Source of the DNA: Archegozetes longisetosus
Taxonomy: Eukaryota > Arthropoda > Arachnida > Sarcoptiformes > Trhypochthoniidae
Direction of reading: 5' to 3'
NCBI GenBank assembly: GCA_018873245.2
Contig: JAEMBT020000004.1
Location: forward strand, 3,706,573-3,770,572
DNA length: 64,000 bases
In this document: positions 1 to 12,400 of the stretch, piece after piece
Layout: each line of letters starts with the position of its first letter
Position numbering within the stretch: the first letter of the stretch is position 1
Made by a program: the position numbers and the translations under genes
The notes under the pieces: generated by a model
The model's input: only the letters and a program-made list of their open reading frames with translations
Database searches by the model: none
Told to the model about the DNA's origin: nothing

Positions 1-3000
1 GTTTGACCTCATATTGTCTTGAAACAGAGCTCTCGTTATTTTGAAAGGACTCTTATTTGACTACTTATTCATTGTTCATCAAATCATTGTTCATTTGTTT
101 GATTGGGTTGCAAGTTTAGCGTTCATTCCAATAAAGAAGATCAGTTGAAAACATCTGCATTTGGTATTTAGAAGCTTACAATCTTACCATGTTTTAGTCT
201 GATTATGTAATACCACTTAGCTATTTATTGAAATCATCGCCAGATATATATTTATCTACAAATCATGTGTCAGATGTTAGACAACTTTATTCCCTTTTTT
301 ATGTACTGTCGTTACAAAAGCAGTTGAGAAAAGCATAATTCATGAAATAGTCCACAAAAATAACGTCAATTAACAATTAATCATTTGTTAAGAAATTGAT
401 GGACCCATTAAGGTAGTCATATAGAAGATAAATTTAAGGGGAGCCAAATTCGAGGCGTCTAATGAGTAGCATGCCGAAAAGTGTATATATTCGCCAATGC
501 CTTAGTTATGAGAGCATTGTTTTTCTCCACAACTCTAAATTGAAAGAATGAGAAATGAGAGCGTTTATGGCCATCGGAGCTGTTTAGTTATGATTATTTA
601 ATATCTGGAAACTTGTTGCAAATCATAGTTTGTAGGGGTTTGCGATCAGCCGAATATACTCTTATCATGTGTATTGGTGCTGCTACTACGTTAGTATTTT
701 GAGTTAGAAAGTAGTAAATTTGATGATATGTAAATTTACTTATGCCTTCACTAAAACCTTGTCTAATACAATATGCATGGCTTCCCATCTAATAAGTTAT
801 TCAGTTAAACACAGTTTACTCTGTTTATGGACAACTTTTTTCTTTTATTACGGCTATTACTTCTATTTTAATGCGTGATTTTTGAGAATCTATTTGTTTT
901 ACACTGATTTGGATGTTAGTGTTTCAGATAGAAACATTTGCCTCTTCTTCGCTTTATTGCCTTAATATTATGTTTTCTTAAGTTTTATAGCAAACAATAC
1001 TATTATACTCTACAAGCCGACCAATGAACAACGCATTAAAGTTTTGACTTTTAAAATCTAGTTATACTGTATGCAAAAACACTGAAATGCTATTTCTGTT
1101 TGAGATTTATTAAGAGCTCTTAAAACTTGAAAGTACTACTAATAAGACGTGTTTTAGTACTTCTCAATCGCAAACCTCAACGTTTATGGAGACGATTCAT
1201 TCTATGGAAAGCTCTTTAAAATTCATTAATATTTGACGATTCTATAGCCAAATGTCTTTCAATTTATTTACTTGTCTTTTATTTGAGAATATTTTTAAAT
1301 GTTTTTATTCTGAATTGCAGATAAAAAAGTTGCAATAAGTTGAGTATGAAGTGGCTCTTCTTTATTGCAATTTACTATTGAATGTTTGCTTTGAAGTAAT
1401 AGATACAGACAAATTTGCTTTTGATTTGAGCTACAATTATATAAAGTTGTCGAATAAGTGAAATCAATTTTTCTCATAATACATGAATAAAACGAGAAAA
1501 AATAAGTTGAAAATTTGATTTAATAGAAATAGTAGCAAATTTGACTGGAATACCTACGCATTGATTGAATAAAAGCAAAAATAGACGAAAGTAAATGTTG
1601 AACATTTCATAGGAAACAACAAAAACCAATGATCAACAGGATTTGAGTGACTCTTCAACTTTCAATAACGTACCGCAACTCAACGTAAAGTAGCGGTAAA
1701 AGTAATAGAGATTTCTTCCATTAAGTCCCTTATGAATTGGATTGAAATTTTCTAATTCAATCGTACTAAACAACTGATGCTCTCATAGAAATTGGTACTG
1801 CGCTTCACTGTCTCTCTTCATATATATCACTATTGCTTTTAGTTTCTCCCTATTATACATATGATATGATATCACATCACATCCGCATAATTCCCAAACT
1901 CATAGCTCAGACGTTTTTTGTCTTAGTACACTTTTTTTTATGTATTCGCTACAGTAGTTTCATATTTCGATATAGAATAAGAATGCATAACATTTTTGTC
2001 CTTATACTTTATTTTATGCTTACTTAAGCATCTTTTTCTTCTGCCATTATTTCTGTTTCGCGAATTCCTTATCATTGAATTTATTTCCTTATTTATTTCC
2101 TTTTGCTTACTTAATAAATATGTTAATAAAAGCCAATATAATCTGTTTGTATCTCGTAACAATTTTTGCTTTTATTTCTTGTACAAATATGCTCGGATAG
2201 AAAACTTTTCAATTTCCCAAATTAATAAAAGTAGTTTTTATTTTTCGAATAAAGTATTTCTATAACTTTTAATATAAAAGAGTTATTTTAAAAGTTTTAT
2301 TACTCTCTATTTTGTGAAAGGTATTATTGTTTTCTCTAAACTAGATTGTTTAGCCTTTACGATTCAAACTAGAGACTAGTTTGAAATTTTAGATTCTGCT
2401 CAGGAATCAGTTTTGATTCGAACTATTCGGTTGAGTATAAAAATATTTCGATTTTCCATTAAATGCCATTTACTATATTTAATTAAGACATAAAACAAAA
2501 CGTTGACAGAACGATCTATAATTCAAATCAATAAAGAAAGTGTATTACCCGAGGAATTATATTTTATCATATCAAGTCATGTCTCACGCAAATACTCTAT
2601 TGATTAATATATTATTTATGTATTTATTCTCATAAAAATCATTATAAACCATAATTGAATCTGCGATGAGAAAGTTTAGGAAAATTGGCCCCCAATTTGC
2701 TGCACTATTAGCGAAACAGAAGCCCTTAACGTAATACATACAATGAAATGAAGTACCCAAATTAATACAGAACTCACAAGTCCCACATAATTTCATTATC
2801 TAAGCCATAGTTCAGTGTATCTTGCATCATTACGATTGCTGGAAGGCAAAATAATCGGATAAGTAACGTGTCCAACAAGCAATTAAAATAGCAATCCCAA
2901 TTTGAACTAGATTGCAACCTATAAATATTGTTATATAAATTTATGACTCAAAAATGACTGCTATTATATGACAAAAAATGAACCATTCCAGCTAGAAGTC

Positions 3001-6000
3001 ATTTATGCCTTAATATTCGTATATAACTTAACTTTATTGGAAGTCTTTATTGCTTTTCACTATTTTCATGAGGTATTACTGATAAAGTTAGTCCAAAAAC
3101 TAATATCACATCTGAATTCCGATGCAATGACAAAAAAATTAGGCGATAATAAAAATATGCAGAAATAGTGGGCGCATAACTTATGCCTTAGCGATAACTG
3201 AGTCCTTAAATTACTTTTTTCTCTTCTTTTCTTTGCTCTCTATCTGAATGCCTTTTGTTGTAAATGATCATTTCATATAACTTTCAATTTTATATTTGAA
3301 TTCCTTTTCCAATATATAAACGGAAGACTAGAATATATTCAAAGGCACAGTTTGAAAGTGATTCTACGATCATTTTTTCAAAAAATTCAAAAACTATTTC
3401 TAAAACACAACTTTTGAAAATCACTATTCACTCAAATTGAAATCAAATTATTTTTGTGAAAATTATTCAATATTTGTATATTTTTAATCAATTATAGACT
3501 GCACTTAGCATCAGAGTTCAAGACCTATTAATAGATCTCAAATTTGATGGACTTTTGTATTATTGAACGCATTTATCTTTTGTTTTGATGAAAATTGAGC
3601 GCATTCTCAATCAGGCCTTACACTGACATGTATTTGATCGCCATATTTATTGAATAATAGTTTTTAAGATAAAGCGTGATTCGACTGTATTTGTAAAGAA
3701 TAAGTTTGAAATGACTTTAGCCTAAAGTCTCGAAGTGGCGATAAGTTGAATGTTATTGATTTCGATTTCTCATGTTTTGCTTTCTTTCTATTTTGCTTTT
3801 CTGTTTTTATCCCTTTCTTTCGGTCAGTGAGTATTCTTTGCCGTTAACGACATTTTCTTCAGAGTTAGTGAAAAACGTAAAATGAATGTGACGGCTCTCT
3901 CAAAATAAAGGCTTATTTATGTTGAAAGGTGTGAAAATAAAATATTCTGTAGTCTTGTTCGGCATCAGCATTCGAATAGCTTGCAACAAATTTGTATTTC
4001 AAAGTTGCAACTCATGCCAATCTCTGGTAGAATATCCTGAGTCTTAGACGAACAGATAATATATTATCTTTTGAACTGTTAGTTCACTTGACTCAGGTCT
4101 TTACTTGAAATTAGAAAATAAATTTGTTTAAGAATTTGCTTTTCTTATTCTTGATTTATTCCTTATTCTTGATATCAGGGTTGAAAGGCATTCAAATGCT
4201 AAATACATTCAGACTTGTGACTGTTATGTAAAATGTTTCAGAGAATAATGGATTCAAATAGATTCAAATTTGTAGCTGAAACACTTATTTGATATATTAT
4301 TTCGAAAAATAGATTTGTGCACACAAATATTGCTACTTTTGAAAACTGAAATTTTTATTTGTTGTCATATGTGCCTAATCTGGTGTGAAGAAATACTCGA
4401 AGCTTTACTTCTATTGCCATGACTTTCCGTCCAGAATCACAAAAGCATATGACGAGTAATACTATAATAGGAAAGGCTTGTTAGGCCAGTATCACAACAC
4501 GCATACACTCACACATAAAGAGACCTTCTCTTATATTCTCACGTTATATAAGAACTGAAGAATAAGATGTCTCTGAAAAAGTAAAGGCCAATTCCACTCA
4601 AAGATTGTCGACTCTATTTCTCTTGAGACACGAACTATTCGTATAACTAAAGTTCAAAGTAATGAAAATCTGAACCCCCTTTCGGACTTTGAGTCTTATA
4701 GTAAGCAACGCTATCTTCTTCGACAAAACCCAAACCTAATGCCAACTCAAATCTTGTAATTAGTTTTGACCAAATTTATTCTTTATTATAGTTTGGATGA
4801 AATTCTGTGGCTATCATTTATGAGTTATAACAAAAAATTGTTCTAATGATCAAAGCATAAAGTAGTGTGAAATTAATTCTTTTCAAATAGTTTAATGAAT
4901 GATTCATAAAAGAGTTTCATTTGGCGCAATCTGTGCCCTAATTCTGTATTTTCACTCTTTAGTAATAAATTATTTGAGCACAAAAATAGCTAATATTCTG
5001 GTGCGAGAATCAGATGTCATGTTTTGAGTTTAATTAGAGCCACAAAAGAAATGCGAGTGAATTGTCTGTCACTTCAAATCATATCATAGTTTGAGTAGAA
5101 TTATGTCCATAGAAACTGAGTTGAACTGTAAGCAAAGACCTGATAACTTAAAATTCCCAAATGGTTTTGATGAGAGCTCATAGGAAACTGAAATAAAAGC
5201 CAGAGCAGAGCTATTCTATACAATTGAATAGTAACACTAGTCCTCACTCTTAGTCTTATTCTCGTTCTCTAGTATTGGACTTTAGGAATGCAGAGCCAGT
5301 GGTAACTCTCATGAGGAATCAATTGGTCTCCTATTTATTAAGACTATCAGTGAATACGTGTCCACATTGTGCCACTAAATTACTCAATAGATAACTTTTC
5401 CACACGATTTCAATTTATATTGCATTTCATCACAAATTGAATGTCTCTTCACTTTAAGGACAATACAATACTGACTATATTGTCCACAACTATCTTCAAG
5501 TGACTCCCATTATCAAAAGCGATTAATTAAACTTTTTCTGACTAATGCTGTAAACTTGGATAGAAGTCAAACCCTATACTTGTTTAGTCCTTCGCTAATA
5601 TCCGTTCGACTGATTAAAAGTCTTGAATGTTTATTCTGTCAGAATATTCCTTATCAGAAATAGTCTCATCTAATGGAAAATCGTATTATTCTTATTTACA
5701 ATTTTCGTTGCAATTTCTGAAGCGCTTTTTCAGATTGGCATTGGATGAACAATAGACCAAAATGATGACATATTTTGCTTAAACTTTTGTCTAGGAGAGT
5801 TTCATATTCTCTAAACTTATGACCATAAATGCAAGTTTGGAATACACGAAGAAAGTACTAGATCTGATTTCAATGATTTTGTACCAACGAAAAACTGTTG
5901 CACAATATATTTGCGGTTCACTTGTTTTAGGTTTTATTTAATAAGGAATAGAAGAAGAAGTAGATAACTTGGGTTTCTTATAACCTAATATAAACTATAA

Positions 6001-7611
6001 AAGAAAGTGTTTTATTCGTAATTGCTCAGAAAGGTAGTCTAAAAAAGAAGTTGTCTCTCATTTAAAATAATTAGGAATCAAATAAGGCAAAGTTATCCCA
6101 AGAGTAAAGTTATAAATTAGTAAAGTCTAGTTTTTATGGTGTACTTATGGCTGAATATATTGGTAAATCAAGTGAATCACTGTCTAGGAAGAGCCATGAA
6201 CTTAATTGGTGAATATTCTTATTTACTTTTTTTCTATTATTAAATTCCTACGAATAAAGATATATAATATTAGAGGGAAGTGCTGTTAAAGTAATTTATA
6301 GACATTCATTAATCGTTATGATCATACATAATGAACACGTTCTGCCATACATGCAGACTGTGATAGAAGGCTATGGGTTTGTCGGTCAATAAATAAACGG
6401 AAGGCCTAAATATTGCATTAACGAAATTGAGGCTTAAGGCTCTGTGTGGTCAATCTTGCGGTCCAAACAATAAACTACACATAGATTAGAGCCTAATAGA
6501 AACAGACCTCAGAATAAACTATAAGATTATTAGACGAAAAATTTTGGTCTCATTTCTCAATAGATCGATGTGAGGGGTTCTCCAAAAGTGGTCTCACTTT
6601 CGCTCTTAATGGTAATTGTTTTGTTTACCCCGAAATTCTCATCAATAGTACTTTAAGGTTATTCTGGATCTTCTCAAGTAATGGATACTGATGTATTGAT
6701 AGCCAGAATGTATGGCTGGCAACAAATATACTCGTGACTGAAATACTATTATATGATTTGCGACTTTATTCGATTAGCCCTTTATTATCAATAAATTTAA
6801 TGCTGCTTCTGATGAGACGTCGGTCTCTCTTATTACTAACTTTAAGAAATGTTGTTCAGAATAAACAATACGGAAATCGTTGATTAAGAATTTCGGTCTC
6901 ATTAATAATAATTTATACTTTCATAATTGATGGGCTCTTTCAGTTCATTCTTCATACCATATTAAGCTTCCAGAGCAGAAAATTGTTTTATTTGTCAAAG
7001 TTTCACTTTTAATTTTGTTTAACTTGTTTTTTGATTAAACACGAGACCAATAGAAGTGTTAAAAAGAGGAAAAATGGCTTCAAATTGGTTTTTCTTTTGA
7101 TACATTGTTGGATGACTGTATATAAAGCTTCGGTTCGTTTCCTTTTAGTTGACTTCCGTGTCTGAAAGTCGGGACACATTTCCGAAAAATAAAAATCAAA
7201 ACACAATTGAGCGTTTCTTTTCGGGTTTGTTTCTATAGTTCATATATTTGAAATTGTGGCGATAAGACCCAATGGCAGTACTGGAGGCATAATTCATAAG
7301 TATCATAAGTTTTGGCATTACTTATAATGCATTGCCGATCACTAGAGATGGACTGTTTCTTAGTTGTTAGAGAAGATGATTAATGCTGCCTAAAAGCATT
7401 TCTTGTATCGATGCATATCTGATATATGAACTATTTCTGCTGCTTCTAGTAATTCCTGAATGGCTAAGACTTTTGGTTGATAGATAGCAAAAGTGTGAAT
7501 AAAACGTGTGATACAGTCGTTAATAACAGCTATTGTGTGCCTCATATATGCTCTTAGTTAGTATTATTTCGTTCTCATCAGTTGAGCAAAGAGAGAAGTC
7601 CTCTGTCTGCC

Positions 7612-7674
<63 letters not shown>

Positions 7675-9000
7675 TTGCTCACACACTCACCCATAGTTAG
7701 TGTATATATATCTGCGTTAATATTATATTATTGGCCCTCTGTATATATCGTAAAACTTGGTCTGAAAATGACTTCCTTTAGTTTTGCGTTTGATTTTATT
7801 ATTTTTCTCACTTTCATATATATAAGAAAAAATAAGATGACAGCAAAAGTTAGCTGAAGAGACGGGCAGTAAGAACAAAAGTTACTTGTAATTCAATGAA
7901 GCGTAAAAATCCTCACGCGCTCCTGCTTTTCATCATCTTTTTCTTCTGCTAACACAGACTTCTCTCTAAAAAAGCGATAGTAATAATGATAATGCTTTCT
8001 CTATGGATTTTTTACAGAACCATTTCATGCTTGACTTTCATTGCAAGAATTTTTTATTTCTTTACAACTGATAGTCTACTACTATCTTATTCTCTCAAAG
8101 CTTCACACTTCTTGATCATTTCTCATTTCCCCTCAATTCACTTTCTAAATTGTCCTCATTTTCAAAAATTATTTTTGCCATTCATATATTCCTATGCAGA
8201 CAGAATTTATCTCTTTCCATGTTCAAAGTCCACAAATCATCATATGAGTTTTGTTAATGTGATCGAAAAGTTTTTGCTTAAGCTAATAATTTGCAACTAT
8301 AAATCACTAAAACTTGTGACTTGTAAACAAAATTTCGTTTCTACTCAAAAATTAACTAAACTTGAGCCTTTTTATTATTGAAACTCAAGCTTTCATGTTA
8401 AAACTGCAACAATAGTAAAGACATGGCTCAATTGTTGAGAATTCGAGCCTCAAATAACTTGAATGCATAAGCTAAAGTTCGTAATTAATATACTTCTCGC
8501 AAATTGAATTAGAAAAAGTAATTGTTGTGAAAAGAAGAAAACTAAATTAACATTTGATACTCTTCTGAAAATGCACTCAGATGCTCTCAACTTCGAGCGT
8601 GTAGTTTATTAATAAAAATTGTAAGAGAAGAGAGAACTGAGAACTGAGAAGAGAGTAAGAAATAGAAATAGAAATAAGAGCTACTTTTATATATAAAATA
8701 AATAAGTTTTATTTAAACTTATTAGAAGAACTTGACAGCCAACTGGGATGTGATCGTTTATCAAAATGCAGACATCAAAATCGAAATTTTTTTCTTTAAA
8801 AAATATTGTATTATTTAGCTTTTGAAAGAAGGCTAACACAGATCTCTATAATTTATCTCTCGTTTCACACATTCTGATCATTTGTCTTATTCTTTTATGT
8901 TGAACTTTCGTTGTTCTATTCTTATACTATATTTATAAAAATTTTATGTTATTTTCAATCTTACACTTACTTTTCCTCCTCCTTCTCCTTCTTATTCTAG
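1..9000. other. Long stretch with no recognised gene, probably 5' intron or intergenic DNA of the Dscam-like gene
   Basis: About 9 kb of AT-rich DNA. Open frames here are short, low in complexity and show no recognisable domain. The first Dscam exon at 9001 starts in phase 1 and encodes the second Ig domain, so at least a signal-peptide exon and Ig1 exons must lie upstream. I searched by eye for the Ig1 pattern (Cys, Trp, then a YxC exon) and did not find it. The region is therefore either a long first intron, as is common in Dscam genes, or the 5' exons lie beyond the window. Confidence 0.5.
7613..7671. repeat. CT/GA microsatellite
   Basis: An almost pure run of CT dinucleotides about 59 bases long, with one TTT interruption near its left end. 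An apparent open frame across it (a run of Ser-Leu) is a product of the repeat. Confidence 0.95.
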
Positions 9001-9461
9001 TTGTTCAACAGCATTATGTCGTCGAAGTTTACGACGAATTCGTGATCGTCGGCAATACAGCAGTGCTTCGATGCCATATTCCAGGATTTATTAAAGATTT
9101 TGTTGATGTTGTTTCTTGGATTCAAGATTCAACTACCATAATACAAGCGAGTGATCTTCCCGGTAATAATCATGAGAAAAAAATAGATTTTACGCTACTT
9201 TTAGATCTAGAAATAAGATAAAAAAAAGCCAAGTATAAAATGACATCGTACTTGACGAGACTCTCTAACTGATTGTTACTATTGTTTTCTGTTTGTCTAT
9301 CAATTTTTTAGGCGATCGCTATAGTATTTTGCCAACTGGAGAATTATATATACGTCGTGTTCAACAAAGTGATGCCTTAAAGAGTTATCGGTGTCAAGTC
9401 AGACATAAATTAACTGGAGAAACAATGCTTAGCTCTAATGCTGGACGACTTTTTGTCACTG
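9001..9461 (+). CDS. Dscam-like exons for Ig2 (two exons)
   Basis: The exon pair 9001-9162 and 9312-9461 encodes one Ig domain starting near VQQHYVVEVYDEFVI. It has a Cys in AVLRC, a core Trp in VVSWIQD and the closing Cys in YRCQV, followed by HKLTGET. This closely follows canonical Dscam Ig2, whose first half is the variable exon-4 cluster in insects. Here only a single copy is seen. The ATG at 8946 is not a real start: the leucine-rich leader it would encode is the translation of a long polypyrimidine tract ending in TTCTAG, a strong splice acceptor at 8999-9000. Confidence 0.92.
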
Positions 9462-12400
9462 GTACTCAATGTTTAACTATTAATTCAGCTAATTGTTCAA
9501 AATTTTGTTTTTTTAAATTTCTAATTTAGATAGAATTTTGTTTTCATATAATACTTGCCTTATTTTGAGACATATTTTATTTTTATTTTTATTTTTATTG
9601 CTTCAAAAGATGGTATTCGCTTTATTTAGCACTAGTTAAAAGTGGACTTAATAGTCACTAAAACGAGTATTTTTAATGCCTTCAAATGCGACCACAACAT
9701 TACCTCTTATTTGTGTCTGGTTTTAAACTTCAATTTTGTACACAATCTAAATCTTGATTAGACTGAGGTTTTGCTCATTAAGAGTAAGGAATATGCAGTT
9801 AACGAGTTTGTTTTACGATTCAATAATCATTTTGATTCTTGAAATTTACTCAAGTTAAGTGTTTTGAGGAAAAACAATCTCTCATAGCATTCCTCCAACT
9901 TAAACAATAAAAACTCAATTACGAAGTGCTACTTTAAAGCAAAGCTTTTCAATGAAAAGTTTACATAATCATAATAGATGTTTGCTTAAAAAATAGTTGC
10001 ATAAGTTTTTAAATGAGTACTTAATGCAAATGCAGCATAAGATATTGCTATAAAGTTGGTAATTAAGTTGAAATTGTTCAAAAAATTTATTATAACGTCA
10101 CTATTACTTTGGACACGAAATGTAGGCTCAATACTGAAATTGATTGTTTCAGAAACATTTAGTAATCATCCGCCAAAAATAACAGACAGCAAGCCTATTG
10201 TAGTGGTGAAAGAAGGCGATAATGTAGAGCTTGGTTGTTCAGCACAAGGTTTTCCAATCCCGACCTACCATTGGAGTCGAAACGCACAACCAATTAGACA
10301 GATAGCCTTCAATCGTGTTCTACAATTTGATGGATCACTGCGTATTCGTCAAGTATTGCTATCTGACGCTGGTATATATCGCTGTTTAGTTAATAATAGT
10401 GTTGGATCTGAAATGATTGAAACTCAACTTATTGTTACGGGTGAGCACTATATCTTCAGTATAACAATTACTTTGACATTCTCTATATTAGCACTAACTT
10501 TCGCAGCGCTATAGTATTGACCATTCGAGACAATTACCACATCATTATTATTGTAATAAAAGTTACTCTGAACAGAGAAGCTTCAAATCTAGTTATGTTC
10601 GTATATAGCAAACATTCATTTGTTTGTTATGCATATGAATATATCAAAATTTGTTTACCTCCACGCTATTCAGAGGTATTCAAGTGACTACTTCTTAATG
10701 TGAAGAGAATGCACTTCTTCTTATACAGTAATAGCTCGATATAGTGAATCATCGATAGCGCGAATGAAAACTGCAGTCCTAATAGAAGTCGATAGCACCT
10801 GTTTATAGTGAAATCAAGTTCTAGGAACAAAATATATGCTTGATTTGATCAAATTTTACTAGAAAGACAGTTTGCTGTAGAAAAACCAATTTTTTCACAT
10901 TATTAGTGAGCATTGAAGTGTTAAAACTTTGAGTTAACCTTTTATTGGCTAACATTTAACACTAAAAAAATCAAACTAGTCCAAATCTGAATGAAATAGC
11001 CAGCCTCCTTATAATCAAACCTCTCTATACCAAATGCAAGATTCGGCTCTAGGGATTTACAATATCTCAGAGTGGCTGTAGATATTTCTCTTAGCTTGAG
11101 TTGAAACTTGAAATTAATGCCTATTTTCTGCTCAGCCATTATGTCAAAAGAATTTTAGACTTTCAGTTTTCTTTAAGTCTCTCTCACAGTTGCAGTACTG
11201 TATATATAACCGACTCTCAAACAGTCTCTTTCCGGCCGATAATTCACAATCTTCTGCAGACAATCCTAAACTTATAAGATATGATTCATGCAATTTCCTA
11301 ACACTATTACTATAAGAGAGAAAAATATCTCATAAAAATGTCTTTCTTTTTTGGCAACGAATAGCTCGACTTTCCGCTGAAATTCACCCGCGATTGGAAA
11401 GAGTTGATGTTGGCAAAAGTATTCAATTGAATTGCACGGTATCTGGAACTCCAATTGTTTCAGTGGAATGGCTACACAACGGCCAACCAATTGTGACAAA
11501 CTCTAGAATAAGATTAGTATCTCGAGATGTACTGCACATCTCGAACGTGGAGCGTCGCGATAAAGGCATGTATCAGTGTTTGGTTCAAAGTGATTTCGAT
11601 TCAGCTCAGGCTCAGTCACAAATTGAACTCGGAGGTAAAGATGAGGACCCAATCATTATACCCTGACTAATCTAAATTCAAGGCATAGCACACTATAACT
11701 ATTGCTATCTCTAATATTATTCCCTATTTTTGTGTTTTATATGTTCATTCATATCAATATCTATAAAGACGATGCGCCACAGTTTTTATCAACATTTTCC
11801 GAGCAAACACTGCAACCCGGTCTACCGCTTTCATTGAAGGTAAATAGGATTAGAGTTGAAATTAGAGTTGAAATTTGATTTCCTACTAATTAATTAATTC
11901 AATTTTCATTTCTATTCACATTGTCTGTTCTCTAAGTTTGCTATTGTTTTAATTGATGCGTTAGTAAACTGGTTTATTTTTCAAACTCAAACATCGCATT
12001 TGTTTTACAATCAAATTTGCGAACCAATCATTCACAATAGGATTATAAGGCAACTGAATCTCATTCGAGTTTGTTTATCGAATGGCTGATAGAACTGAAA
12101 GATCAGAATCTAAAGCAAAATACAGAAAAAAGTTCACATTAGATCAATGTTATTGTTATCTGTTATCCATTTGTATAATGTAGACGTTGGAGGCAATCAT
12201 TGACACAAAAATTCCTAAAAATGCGTGTAAATCACAGAAAGCCATGACTTAAAATTGGCATTTCATTGTTGTTTTCTTGAACAACAAGATAAAATCGATA
12301 GGAATGAGAAGAAAATCCAATTTTGGACTAGTTTTTCTTTAAAACTGTGCTATACATCAATAGGAATAGATTCGTTGGGATAGTTTGCAATAATTTCGTA

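Noticed and set aside
1833-2265. Overlapping hydrophobic frames on both strands
   Set aside because: Typical chance frames of AT-rich DNA; no family or splice support.
7582-7857. 91-codon frame with a Ser-Leu run
   Set aside because: It is generated by the CT microsatellite; there is no other coding evidence.
7986-8381. 131-codon frame
   Set aside because: Phe/Ser/Leu-rich translation of T-rich DNA with no domain; probably intronic or intergenic.
8946-9000. Leucine-rich N-terminal leader of the Dscam-like frame as a signal peptide
   Set aside because: It is the translation of the polypyrimidine tract of a splice acceptor. Canonical phase and sequence of Ig2 begin at 9001.
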